This document shows positions 23,072 through 35,184 of a DNA stretch of 64,000 nucleotides, piece after piece. Made by a program: the position numbers and the translations under genes. This stretch comes from Fasciola hepatica (taxonomy: Eukaryota > Platyhelminthes > Trematoda > Plagiorchiida > Fasciolidae). Position 1 is the first letter of the stretch, and each line of letters begins with the position of its first letter. The notes under the pieces were generated by a model. That model was not told the DNA's origin. It was given only the letters and a program-made list of their open reading frames with translations, and did no database searches. The stretch covers positions 29,716,501 through 29,780,500 of the forward strand of contig CANUEZ040000047.1 of assembly GCA_948099385.1 (NCBI GenBank), in the 5' to 3' direction.

Positions 23072-26000
23072 TTTCGACGTGCAAAATGCAAGTGGATTTT
23101 CCAATACATAAGATAAAGGCTCTTCTTTCCAACACTACATTTTGTGATTGTAAAATTCATTTTGACTGTGGGATCATTCTAACTGTGGAATCTGAGGATG
23201 TGCGGTGTTTGCGCGTGCACGCATTTGATTTGTGCATTCGTGTGATAGTCAATCAGTTATGGTAGATAGAGTGCGTGTAATCATCGTATTTGAGTAGAGT
23301 ACAGACGATAATTGGTTTATTCTGGTGTACTTGGTGGAAAATGGTTCATGTATTTGGACCTGCTTTAGTTGACATAAGATACCAGTTGAAATATGCGAAA
23401 TATATAAATCAATATCTAACCGTTGTTTGAAGCTGGACAAGTGATGGAGTACTACGTTTGAATTAATTGATGAACGGTTCTTAACTGATTTCCACCCCGC
23501 AGAGGTGGTTTTACTTTGAGAAGGCCTAACTAGAGCCTTCGACTGAACAGCCTGGGCCGCCATGAGGTGGATTGTCAACGTAGCACGATTAGATTTAACA
23601 GAGTAAAGAGACATCTGTGGGTGCACATGATCTAAAAACAGCTTTTGAAAGTTTGTTTTGCAGAGAATGATGAATGCCTGAAGCATTTCTGAAGTAAATT
23701 ACCCACGTGCATTGGAGTGTTTATCACCGAGGATATCAACGAGTGCTTCTCTTGATATGCCACTGCATTCAGAGATGTGTGAAATGAAATCTCTATATTT
23801 TAGATCAGAGAGATAACTAAAGTGTAATACAACCAGCATGGAAGAACAGATTCAATCACAAGCTAAATAATAACTGAGAGTGGAACGAAAACAAGCTCAA
23901 ACTGAGAGAGAAAACTGATAAATTTCTAATTCTATGAAATGTCTATTGAACGTGCATGGTCTATGAAAGATTGGATGATACTGTAATATTGAGATATCTA
24001 TATGTTCGTGATATAGGTACGTGGTAATTTTTTGCAAGTAGGAGATGAATCTTGTTAGTGATGGCTGTGTATGAATCATCACAAAATAAGGAAGACAAAG
24101 CATCTTGACTTTTAGAAGCACTCTTTGCAGGGAAGCGGGATGAACACCAGTTTACAACTTCATTTAGTTTAATCCGTACTTCTGATGTTCTTCTTGGTGT
24201 TGGTAATCCACGCCTTAAATCACATGGTGCGCACATTTGCGGTGAATGGAAGTAGAATGGTTTGGCAGCTATTTACCATACAAAGGAAAACAAAAATGGG
24301 TAAAATAACACTTCATAATACACAAGAGTCAACTGAAAGTGATGACCATTTCCCGTTGAAATAAGTGAAATATCTCCGATCACTGCAGTAGTTTTAAATC
24401 AGCCTGTGGTCTTTTGAGCAAACACCACTAATGGAGAGTACACTGAGAAATACTGATCGATTGAGGCATTCAGATGCGGTTTTTTATTTAACAACACAAT
24501 CAAGACAGTGCTGCGTTTTTCTGTCTTAAGCCCAAAGTACATAACGAACTGCAGTAAGTTAGGTCTCTGAAACATTTTGTGCATCACAGAAGTGCTGACG
24601 AGAACAAGTGCGAGTGTGGATAAGGTAATCAATCACATGTTCGAAAGGGACAGAATGGTTGGCATTTGAACACACGAAAAAATAGGTTGATGTTACCATA
24701 AACCTTAGTTTCATCAGATTGTTGGGTAAATATTGCACCCGATTCATTGTTCTAGATGGCCTTCTAGTTTGGCAGTTGGTCTTTCTATGCACTGCTATTC
24801 GTACTTTCAAGACACAGAAATGAACACTTCCCAGGAGTGCACAGTTTTGAACACTGAACAAGTGTGATCTCTTTCCGAATATCGGGTCTATTTGTGTTCT
24901 CAGTTCAGGATGAGGAATGTACTCAATTTATCGAGCCAAGCATGACGAGGAATTTAAAGTCTCGCTTGTTAAAACCATCGATAGTAATGCAAACACATCC
25001 ACTCATGCATGCAACAAGTGAGGTAGACAGAAAGCGAGACAATTTGCGCAATTTACATAATGATGTTAGGTGTCAAGTAGAAAATTCCGTTGAGTATTGG
25101 ACGAAATCCTGTTGAGTATGGGAGAATTGAATTCGTTGATTTGGTCCAGTTGCTGCTAACATAATGGACGACAACTTCTTCACGACTGTGGACATCAGCG
25201 GGACGATCGGCTTGATACGAATGGAAAATGTCCGATTGTATAGTTCCATCTAGTATTTACTCGTGCAGCCAAAGCTCATGCAACTGAATATTTTCTGCAT
25301 TCTCCTTTCTTCTGTCATCGCTCTAATTTCCCCCAACAAATAACAGACGTTGTTCGTTTAGATTACGAGAATGAGTTTTCCAGCATTGGATTGTTGGACA
25401 CCAACATGCCAACCTGCACGAGGATTCTTCACTCTCCCATCACGTTTTTGTTTCGATAATCCGTATGAACCTACTTCTATCAATATTACCATGATTCATA
25501 GAATATTCCATGAAACGCGATAACATGTGCCGAGATCGTGAGCACAGGAGACGGAAAGGCGACTGTGATTCTCTCGGGAGATTGAGAGAAATGATTACAT
25601 GGTCTGAATTCGGTGTATTGCAAAGTCTGTTCTGATTGCTGGTTAGGTGTGTTATTTCGATTCAAGTGATAATAAAGAATAAAATGGCAATCAATTTGCC
25701 TTCTATATTTTCGTCCACCCATATCTGCTCTACTTTAGTGTGCTGATAATTGTTCAGTGATTATTGAGCACATCAGCGGGAATTCTGAGGGATTTACAGG
25801 CGCAAAGTACTTGGGAACCAGAATCGAGGCTGAGTGAGTCTTCGCTGCTGAACTTCACATGAATAAATAAATGAATGGAATTTCTCTAACCGACCAACCA
25901 ATTGACTTCACTCATTCTAATGGAACATTTTCTTGATATTGTGTTTGACTGCATTGGATTGAGTAGAAGTTTTCTAAGTTTGAATTCTTCTGTACAATTT

Positions 26001-27775
26001 TCATAGAATAATAAGAAGAGTTAATGCATCCGAGCCGGTATCATCCGAGCTGGTTGTGAGTAAATATTTCGGTTAGCGTTGGTAACTTTTCTCACGGCTA
26101 ATTTACAGTCGAATGACCGTGAGATAATAGCACTCAACCCTGGGATTCAAAAGTTTTGTGTGTGGGTGTATTAATGTGTGTGTGATTGTGAGTGCATGCA
26201 TGTGCGTTCACTGCAAAGCACCGAGAGTGATGAGCTAATCTTGCGGGTAGTCGGGTGAAACTTTTCGACTATCCCGGCCTCACAGAATATCTTTAACTTC
26301 CCCGTAATAGACAAGGGCTAAAGGATGTGTGTCAAGGCTTCTTTAACATAGACGGAATGAGATCGTGGATAAAGAATGATGTGTCGTGTCCCTAATTGTT
26401 ACTGGCTACAAAGCAATACGCACGAACAAATGTGCCCATGTAATAAGGACGGTGAAGTACTGGTAGTGCTGTTTTATCGAATAGGTATCCACGCGCTTTC
26501 ATTGTCACATGAGAACTGTAAACTGAATAATAAATGAAACAAATAAGCATTCAGAAAAGTCTATTATAGTGCACAGGCAACACATGATTTCACTTGGTAT
26601 TCAAACTTCAAATACAACAAATAATATTTCTTGTAATGGTTAAATCATAGTACTAATAATTACAATAGTAACACTGATAGTAATAATATAGCACAGAAGT
26701 AGGTAGATATCTGTTTCCACGAAAACATTGCTGCTCATCTGGCTGTTGAGCAAACATTTAGAAATCCAATAAAGTCAGAGAAGGAAGAAGAAATTTCTTT
26801 TCGATGTATCACTTTAGGCATTTACATATATAGTACTGGGAAAAGGACAGTATGTGTACAGCTATAGATTGCAGTGAGTGAGTAAGTGTACAAAAATGCT
26901 GTAGCTTGACAAAATGCTTCAACCTGATGAGCCTTGTCCGTTGTGTGAACGACAGAGAGTGTGGGATGTGTAAAGGAATGGCCTGAAAAGACGAGTATGA
27001 AAAAAGAGGTTCGAAGCTGGAGAGAATTCATACATGGAAACCATAGAAGAATCACGTGTTACGGTCACGGCAACAACAACTGTTGCACAACTTCAAAACT
27101 GCTGCGCATATACTCGGCTTTTGTCAGTACTATATACATAAATGCCTGGAGTGATATATCTGAAAGAAATTTCTTCGTGTTACAAGGTTTTCATGAATCG
27201 ATGAGGATATTCTATGATAAAATCAGAGAGATCATTTCTAATTCATGACCATTTTGAAGATACCATTCCAGTCCCCAATTCCATTTAGAATGCATACTGC
27301 ATTGGGTTACATCCCCGCATTCTGATTCGCTTTTGTACATAAATTCGCCGGTGCTGATAATCGTGTATTGATGACCAAATATGTGGTCACCACCGAATTG
27401 CGTACATTATTCTCCTAAATCAAATCGTCCTTCGCACACATCAACCTTATTTCTATCCTCGTGTCACAATTGGTTTAATATTTTGTTATTTAAGTTTCCG
27501 CATTGTGAATCTACTCCCCGAACAGGATTCACAAAGAAGTAAAATACGTCAATTTGCCACAAGCCGATTCGAATAGTTTTGAGAACCCGATGTGATGCAG
27601 TTTTGTTGCTGACTTTACTTGGTCGACCGAACATCTCTCTGCTCGTAGTGTTGCTAATTTTCCGTCCGAGCAAAATGATTCCGGGTTGCTCATCTGGTGC
27701 TCTCCCGTATGCTAGTCATCTCGTTCGGTTAAATGGATCTATTTAGGACAATCAATTCTACCGCAAGCGTGATTA
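23072..27775. other. Anonymous DNA, 4.7 kb
   Basis: No recognised coding region or element. The 145-codon minus-strand frame at 23249-23686 has no family signal and is probably random or SINE body. There is a GT-rich patch near 26160-26210. Confidence 0.4.
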
Positions 27776-27779
27776 CGAA

Positions 27780-27905
27780 GCTAAACTCATTGGGCTTTAG
27801 TCAAAACCCAGCAGAAAATGAACCTGCTAATCTGTTCGAGTTGGATCGTTTATTTGACGGCTTATATTTTCACAAACGATCGTTGTGTGATTATACCGCT
27901 TGACA
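27780..27905 (-). mobile_element. Tc1/mariner-type transposase fragment
   Basis: On the minus strand, nucleotides match the central part of the transposase remnant at 12970-13080, with the order CCGTCAA, ACTCGAACA, GTTCA shared. It is too short and decayed to translate usefully. Confidence 0.5.
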
Positions 27906-28189
27906 GACTCCGAACGAAATATCAACCAATCGAGAACGAGTGTCCTCAAGTAAAAGTAAAATATCACAAATAAGCAATCCTATTAGCGAATTCCACAATG
28001 TGTCAAACGGCACTTTGTTTTGCATTTAGAATCAAGACTGAATATTAAGAAAAAGTAAAGCTTTGGTTTCTTTTACGTTAAGAAAAGTGGATACATTGAC
28101 AGTCTGAAAATATAATATACAGTTGTTCTGAGTACACGCTCATCAGTGCCATCAGCTTATTTATGCTGCAACATTTGACACCATCACCA

Positions 28190-28400
28190 TCACTGAGAAT
28201 GCAACGGTAATACTGACTGGGCCACATAGATCAACGATACAGCCACATCACCTAAAGCTTTCCAATCAGTTTGCGATACAGTTTTGATATCCTTACTACG
28301 GCAACTACGCAGCATATGATCGACACACTTCATCATTTGTTCAGTCAGCTTTGCAACACTTATGTTTGTGAAAATTTGTTCCAACATCTCTTGATATCAT
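28190..28400 (+). mobile_element. Transposase C-terminal fragment, opposite orientation
   Basis: The reverse complement of this stretch matches 12425-12625, the C-terminal end of the transposase remnant there. That remnant is coded on the minus strand and this piece on the plus strand. The neighbouring fragment at 27780-27905 is minus, so the pieces have been rearranged or come from two insertions. Confidence 0.6.
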
Positions 28401-28489
28401 ATTATTCCCCAAACGTTTAGGGCAAACCAACGCAAAAAATTGACCAGTTAAAATCTTGAGTCATGAAGCATTATTGACGATCAAGACAC

Positions 28490-28800
28490 AATACTGAAAT
28501 GTGCTTGATTGTTTTGGAATATTGTGGTGATTCAGCAGCTGTCACACGTGATCGAGCCAGGTGCATCTTCGTAGCGACCCACGCGGATGAGCTTCATTCA
28601 AACAGAAAAGCTGTGGACAAGTCCGACAAAAGCTTCCTGTGATTGGTCATCTTCATGTCCACCAATTACCTTCTCTGATTTGACATATTTATACGAACCA
28701 GTTATGCAATACAACTAGCGTATTATTTCTCAGTCTTGATCTTCTTGGTAGTTTCGTCCGCGTAGTTCTGGGTGGGGGAAATTTCAATGCGTCATATCGC
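28490..28800 (-). mobile_element. Fragment of the Tigger/pogo-like element (copy 2)
   Basis: A direct copy of 38390-38690, at moderate divergence (for example TGTGGTGATTCAGCA and ACGCGGATGAGC are shared). At 38 kb this segment lies next to a DDE transposase remnant on the minus strand, so it is probably an upstream part of the same element. Confidence 0.55.
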
Positions 28801-30505
28801 TTCAGCTCATTGTGATTACTACAAACATATTTCTGCATCTACTGATGTTGTGACTTAAATATACCAAATGATGGTGATTTTATAAATAAATACTCACTCT
28901 TCCTCCAGTCATGAACTGAAACTTGGGAGCTTTTATTCCCATCCTAAACTTGTACTATGAGTTCATGTAGCAAATGGCTCTCGAGGATGTAGTTCTGTTG
29001 AATGTCATGATCATTCTCATCCTGACGTCCAGTCTTTATGTGAACATAATACGGCTTGGCTTATGGGACGGTACACATTCACTATGACTATTATATCGAC
29101 ATGTTTGTGAGAAAAAGAACTTCACTTTTCTAAAATGTTACTTCATCTGCGTGAGAATTACTTACCGCGTTGATGTTGTCATTATATGATAAAAAACATT
29201 TTCCATAGTATAAAAGGTTACCAGATACTGTGTGGTGCTCCTGGTTAAATGTACTGTGTAGAATGATTGGAAAACGGAATTCAGTATCCTCGATAAAGAT
29301 GGTGCTACTTATAGAACCACTTTCATTTGACCATCACCCAACCCGGATGCGCTACCTTTTGACGAGAAGCGATTTGAACAAACGCGGCTAGTGTTTTTTG
29401 CTGGAGGAGGGGGAGAATTTCGTTTGCATATATATATATATATATAATAGTACATATATATATATATTTATTTATATACATGGATATATATGTACATTTA
29501 TCTCAAGCAATAAGTTCAAAGAAAACATTTCCCAGCGAAATCCTGTACGCCATTACAAAGAAGGATGAGGCTTATTAAGTTGCCTTATCTTTGCCTGACC
29601 TAATGGCTAGATCATAAATTCGACAAAAATGGTCACTTACTCACTAGTAAGCCTCCACTCGAACGCAGACACTTCTTGAAATATTGCACATATATTGTGC
29701 CATAATAGAAATTAGTTCAATCTACAGTGAACGGCCTTGTGAAATGGCGGAAAAATTTAAATTCCGTTGTTATTTGTTTTGGCAATTGATGTGAATTTTG
29801 ATAGGTCGTACGATTTAGTCGTCAAAAAAACTTGACACAATGATGAAATCACAAGAAAGGCCAACGTCATGACTTCGAGATTAAAGAATCCTGAACACCG
29901 GGTCAATTGAGCTGAACCCGACCACCGTCAATCCGTTGTGAGAGTAATGATGGCCATGATGGCCAGATAACAGGATGAAGTTTTATCAGGTTCGAAACAT
30001 TTTCCGTTCTAAAACAACAGAAATTATTCCAAAAAGACCCGCTCTGGTGATGAGTACCATGGCGATTCATGTGTCACATAAAAATGCTTACCTTACAGCC
30101 ATGTACACCAAAGAAATGCTAAAATGCATTTTCATCAGCTTAATCATAAAAATCTTGGTAGTTCATTTGCACAGCGACCTTGTCACAACCCTGATGAAAC
30201 ATTCCTTCTCACTGTTGGGGAAATAACTTATTGCACTTTCTTCACATGGGACTACGGAGTTGAGAGTGTTGCACGCAAAGGAGCACAGGATGACCAATTT
30301 TATCTTTGTTTGGATGGTAAAAACGGTGCCGAAAAGCCGAAATATTTCGCTGGGGTTAGAGGCAAGTAAACATATCATTCTCCATAGAGTCCCAAATACA
30401 ACAAAGGCATTGTATAACATACAACCTATAGATCTTGGTTATTATAAATGTGAGAACAGTAAAAGAATAGGTTTTTCAATAAGATTCTTCCTGAAGGGTC
30501 AACAC
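28801..30505. other. Anonymous DNA with an AT-rich patch
   Basis: No gene recognised. Overlapping plus-strand frames at 29975-30640 have no family signal. Confidence 0.4.
29429..29494. repeat. Imperfect (AT)n microsatellite
   Basis: AT dinucleotides interrupted by AATAGTAC and TTTATTTA. Confidence 0.95.
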
Positions 30506-30509
30506 TCCA

Positions 30510-30760
30510 TCATACGAGTCGATCGCTGTGCGGGAAACTGTTCGTTATCGTCCAAAACCAATGACGGAGGTGTGGTAGTATCATGTAGTGCATACGTTCA
30601 CCAAACTGCTGAGAGGCAGTTCACGTATCCTAGTGGTTAGTTGTTCCATTCACAATCGCTTATCCCAAGTTCGAATCTTAGTGGGGATTCAGTGGATGTG
30701 CACGGCCGAGGATTCCCAACTAGGGTTAAACAAATATGTAGGGCTGGTGCAGGTGCTGTT
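30510..30760 (+). mobile_element. tRNA-derived SINE with degenerate hammerhead domain (copy B)
   Basis: The 5' part shares GTGCGGGAAACTGTTCGTTAT with copy A. The tRNA-like head has TAGTGGTTAGTTG and a B box AGTTCGAATCT (near 30669-30679). The hammerhead-like body shows GCACGG at 30700, CCGAGGAT, and a CCC...GGG stem II at about 30715-30725. The GAAA box and cleavage site are degraded. Confidence 0.7.
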
Positions 30761-31019
30761 TGAATTACCCTGATAAAACCGGGATAAGGAGATGCACATT
30801 CTTCCAGTACAATCGGAGATATGCAGTCGGGTCTACGAGATTTCTTTGGGTTCAAATGGATCACCTTTTATATACGTTGATGCCGTTTCAGGTAAATTGG
30901 GATCCGTCGTGGGGAAGTGTATCTAGAGCAACTATGTTGAGAATTGGACAAGTGGCTTTGGTAAAGCTGTGATTGATCGCATCTAAATTCACTCTTGGCA
31001 AACGACCGATGGATGAAAT

Positions 31020-32345
31020 TTTACACGTGCGCTGTTTAGTGTTCCACGTTTCTCATCACAGACAAAATCTCCATCATCATCATTATTGTCTAATTTGTTA
31101 TCTCAATGAATGAAATTCTGACCCCGATTCCGCCCTAGTGTGGTTTTCCTTCTAAAATTTGATAATGCTTTGTGATAAATGCTCCCTAACTGCCCTGAAT
31201 AAAATTCCCTCCTTTGGAAGCTCATTATTCCCGTTTGTAAATAGTTGAGCAATGACCGAACTGATGATGAATGATATTCCATGTATGTTTCATCCTAATT
31301 AGACTGATGTAATGTTTTCTGATATGATGGCCGTGGTGGTCGGAATTTTAGTTCCAACATCCAAAACAAATCGGACTACATAAATTACTGTGTATGGGTG
31401 GAAATTATTATCACCTCTGTATCACATATCTAGCTGATCGTAATCGTGATGCTTCTCATGTCCAAGTACACGCATGCAACTTCAGATGTGTTGTGCGTAT
31501 TTTTCTCACCATTGCAATTATTTGCGGTAATTTCACTATAGCCCATCTTCGTCTTGATAAAACATAGTTTGCAGCACGACAGGATGAATTGGAAGGTAGC
31601 TAGCACGAAACTATAAATAACAAGAAGAACCTGGTCAAGATGAATATCATTTCTTTGTGGAGTGGGGGGGGAGGGAAATCCAAATATATTTCAAAACGTG
31701 TGAGTTTTTGTTGTCAAAAGCCTGATTGGTACAGATGAATTCTCATTCAGATTGGTATTGAAATATGTATGCTTGAAGATGCTTAACAAATCAATTCTTC
31801 CCATAGCTTTAGTGGAAGTCAGATGCCTCAAAATGCCCCCAGTATGTTTGGAGGTGAATGTTCCAGGTTTTGATAACGCCAGTCGTCCCGAATTCCTCTC
31901 GAAACGCTTCAAATCAACCATGTGTCTGCCTTAGCCCCACTTGAGAATGTTCTACACACTGCCTTCTCTGGAAGAGAGAAGGTTTTCGCACCAAAATAAG
32001 AGGACGAAAGCGGAAGTCCGGCAATTTTCAGAGGACTGACTGAATGATAGTCAGTCTCGGGGAGATACCTAAACCCTAATTCGAAACCAACCATCGGTGG
32101 CGTATGGGGCTAACAATATTGTGCTCACCGGCTTCTGTGGTAGGAGGAATATACTGGGCAGGTAGGATATCTGGGCAGCCGGGTAGTATTTGGCCCACAT
32201 TCCTACTTAGAATGAAAATGACCATGTAAAGACCAAACCCTGACACGGCATCGTGTCTATCAAATTTTTTGATCGAAATCATGCTCTATGGTGGCTATTG
32301 ATGTGTGAGCATTAGATGCATGAAGGCATTCGATCGAGTGCTCCA
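31020..32345 (+). repeat. Composite repeat copy (R4-R3-R2)
   Basis: Its reverse complement aligns block by block with 53235-54800: R4 (31055-31260, with a short CAT run), R3 (31310-31540) and R2 (31690-32345). R2 also matches 19790-20420. Open frames inside are short and not shared between copies. Confidence 0.75.
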
Positions 32346-33495
32346 CGTGATCTGTCTGACTATATTCCACTGTGCTTACTTACGACGCCATGAGTGGTTA
32401 TTCATGTCAACTCACAAATCACTGTAAACTGATTTGTTGATTAGTCCATGATGCTTGCGTAGTCTGTCTGGCAAAGCGACATACATGCTTGTTTACATAC
32501 GCTACGAGAGCTCCGTATTCAGATTTACAATACAACAATCACTCTATTCAAGAAGCAAATTTTCTGGATCATAATGATTTTGCTACTTGCACTGTAGAAC
32601 ATATTTTCAGCACTTGCTGACTTTGTCTTTTGATACACGGAGTCAAGAAAGCTTGGATTCTCTGACTTGGGACTCTGGGTTATTTAGTTCACGAGTCACC
32701 CAATAAGTGGATGACAATTTTTACATTGACAGTTCAGGACATCTGGCAAACAGACCATGATATATGTGTAGAATTTACCAGTAATTTTGTGATGAGAGTG
32801 TCTCTGTCATGATTTGTCTCCAACCTGTGGTGGTTGAGTGGCTAAGAGCATTCACTATCTACCTTGCACGTCTGACTTTCAAATCCCAACTCGCAGGCCA
32901 CTTTCGTGGTAGACAGTAATCTATAGTCACTCATCTTATTCTCATGTCTAATTTACTAAAACAATATTTGGTTCTCCATTCGAAATCTCAGCGTCGGGCT
33001 CACCAATATTGCGCACAGGGCTAACGAGACGAATGGCGGAAGTGCGCGGTAGATAGCAACAGTCACGAGTCGAACGATGCTTCGCTAGCAGTCCGAAAAC
33101 CAAGGGCGTTTATGCGAACCTGCAGAGCAAAGAGTACAGAGCGAGACACGATCACGGGAGACTCACATGAGTGTGTGTGTTATTGGCAGTCGAACAAGGA
33201 ACAGCTTGGTTCGGAATAATAAGGCAAAGATCATACACGGAGAGTGGTCATTGAACACGCTTATCCGGAATAATTAGCTGCGGCACGAGGGCAACTAAAC
33301 GAGAACCCTCTTGTGAGTCTTTGATACTCTGTAAATTATTGGATCAAATGGAACCGCCTGTGGATGACCGTGTATAGAATCAAGCAGTAACAAGGAACAC
33401 CGTGACTAATTATTCTCACATTATCCTCATTTCCTCATCATATATTTTTTGTAACTGTGAGATTCCAACCAAAATTAAATAATGGAAAAACGGTT
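32346..33495. other. Anonymous DNA with a tRNA-like head
   Basis: Apart from the tRNA-like sequence at 32826-32900 and the short dispersed repeat at 32620-32720, nothing is recognised. The 33000-33350 segment is GC-richer than its surroundings. Confidence 0.4.
32826..32900 (+). repeat. tRNA-like sequence (SINE head or pseudogene)
   Basis: GGTTGAGTGGCTAAGAGC resembles a type II tRNA A box, and CTTTCAAATCC is a B box about 40 bp later. Stem pairing is poor, so a working tRNA is unlikely. Confidence 0.55.
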
Positions 33496-33719
33496 GATGA
33501 AATATGTGACGAGCGTGCATCATGCTCATGGCAATAGCTGTGAGGTAGAACCACTTCCATCCAACGAAGTTTCAAGCTGATGCTGATCATTGTTCACCAT
33601 TGACCGATTTTTAGCCAATCGCCAATCCGCAATCACATTCAAGGAACTGAGGAGTATTATTGTCATCTACCTCGTTTGATCACATAATTAACTAACAACT
33701 TCGTAAAATTCTCATCATC

Positions 33720-34739
33720 ATGGTTGAGGTATCATTCAATGTTAATCAATCCACGAATTATCCCCTCGGTGTAGGTTGCACCATACCTCTGTGTTTTGGA
33801 ATCATTGCCAACATTCTAGTTTTCTGTGTTCTATACGCAGTTAAGATAAATAGTCGTCTGACAACTTGGCTTCTACGCGTGCAAGTAGTTCTCGATGCAC
33901 TGAGCTGTACGTGGAATATTCTGTTTATCTGGGTGCGTCACTATCCATATCATAGCGCAATCAGCGGTTGGATTCAGTGTCACATTTGGCGTACACAATC
34001 ACCATACTGAGTAATTGTGTCCACGTCAACGTGCAATATAACATGGATCACATTGAATTTCTTATGGACAACAGTGTATTGTGCCACGTATCGACGTAAT
34101 GAAGCAACATACATCATCTGGACCACATTTGGAACCTTATCGTTTGGAATATTCATTGGTGCACCTACCATATTGATTTCACATTTCGAAGAAATGATAT
34201 GTTTTACTGTTATAACACGGAAGCAGACAATGGCGTATCATATGATCTTGTTTCATCATCCATTCTGGATTATCACTTATTACCTTCTGGTTGCTCATTT
34301 TCGTGTGGTGTGTTACTTCCGTTCAATGGATCTCAAACAACAATCCGAGGATTGTGGCTGTGTGCCATCACGGTGGTTCCATCCACGTGACCAGCAGTAT
34401 CCGCCTCATTTATCGGGACCGAATACATCATTCCATTTCATCGATCCCACGGTTCGATCTCTGCATATCGGTTCACTGTTTCTGATCTCCGGTGTGATTT
34501 TGGGACACACATATGATACAGTATATCATCTAATATGTACTAGTGGTACTATTTACTCCTATGATGTCGGTTCGGATTTTCAATTGATCTGTGTGTTTGT
34601 GACAACGCTGAACTCTATCATAAATCCCATAATTATCACTTTTTCGGTCCCGTCGATTCGTAGTTTTACAAGCATTCATCTTTCTCTTGGGATCAGGAAG
34701 TGTAAACGGGCACACTCCATGTCAACTTCTGATTGAGTG
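33720..34739 (+). pseudogene. Rhodopsin-like G protein-coupled receptor with one in-frame stop
   Basis: The best-preserved receptor of the window: a single frame of about 339 codons with no intron and one TGA at 34008-34010. The stop falls where the 6-kb paralogue has a Trp codon (TGG), just before TM3. Visible features: MVEVSFNVNQST N-terminus with a glycosylation site; TM1 GIIANILVF; TM2 with VVLDALSC; QCHIW Cys before TM3; CATYRR in place of DRY; TM4 FGIFIGAPTILI; TM6 LFLISGVILGHTYDTV; TM7 NSIINPII. TM5 lacks six residues (PIVVML in the paralogue), an 18-nt in-frame deletion that removes its Pro. The expected role is a plasma-membrane receptor signalling through G proteins; the ligand is unknown. 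It is probably dead, but a sequencing error or polymorphic stop cannot be excluded. The secreted-protein-like frame follows 128 bp downstream. Confidence 0.85.
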
Positions 34740-34866
34740 ACTAAATGATAGCACACTTGAGAATGCTGTTTCTCTATTTGTGTTTGCTTCGTGTTTTTCA
34801 CGATGATTTAGATTCACATTTCACAATGGAAATGGACAAGGTGGATCTACATTTATCCGAAACTAG

Positions 34867-35184
34867 ATGAGGCATTCAATTTTCCTTTTGCTGGTTATTA
34901 TGTGGTCGTTGGTTTTCTCAATAACTGCTGTGTCAAAAATATGTGATCCCAAACGAGTTATCATTTTCAGCCAATTCCCTGACCATGTTCAGTCCGAATG
35001 CTTTGGTTCACTCCTTCGGCTGGATAGAGTATCTGGCTCATTAAGAGACGGGCAACCTAGATACTCGAAGATGATGTTAGTACGGCTTGTTTTCAAAACT
35101 AACCAGCTTCAAGAAGGAGACGCCGGAGAGCGAACAATTGTTTTCAATGAATCCTATACGTGCTCTAACAATTCATATGGATGA
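34867..35184 (+). CDS. Signal-peptide-bearing secreted protein fragment, unknown family
   Basis: The frame opens with MRHSIFLLLVIMWSLVFSI, a good signal peptide, followed by SKICDPKR and four Cys in all in the mature part. The SQFPDHVQSEC stretch is faintly CUB-like, but I would not assign it. The start is supported by the paralogous region at 5167 (-), which keeps ATG and the SIFL core. The natural reading frame is probably interrupted near 35163, where PLE copy 4 begins and supplies the final codons and stop; the original protein would have been longer or spliced. A short inverted relative of its end lies at 36055-36100. It follows the receptor on the same strand in both duplicated units. 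Confidence 0.45.
   Translation: MRHSIFLLLVIMWSLVFSITAVSKICDPKRVIIFSQFPDHVQSECFGSLLRLDRVSGSLRDGQPRYSKMMLVRLVFKTNQLQEGDAGERTIVFNESYTCSNNSYG

Noticed and set aside
23249..23686. 145-codon minus-strand frame
   Set aside because: No domain, no paralogue, and composition unlike the receptor or element coding blocks; in this much AT-rich DNA such a length can occur by chance.
27464..27673. Minus-strand frame with GRPSKVS, reminiscent of a Tc1-type N-terminus
   Set aside because: Only one short motif fits; the remainder does not match a helix-turn-helix region, so I did not call it.
28490..28800. Solo LTR pair with 38390-38690
   Set aside because: Direct 300-bp repeats beginning with TG looked like LTRs, but the 38-kb copy is adjacent to a Tigger-like transposase and no primer-binding site or polypurine tract is visible.
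34867..35184. CUB-domain assignment for the secreted frame
   Set aside because: Only the SQFPDHVQSEC stretch is suggestive; the spacing of Cys and the later strands do not fit well enough.
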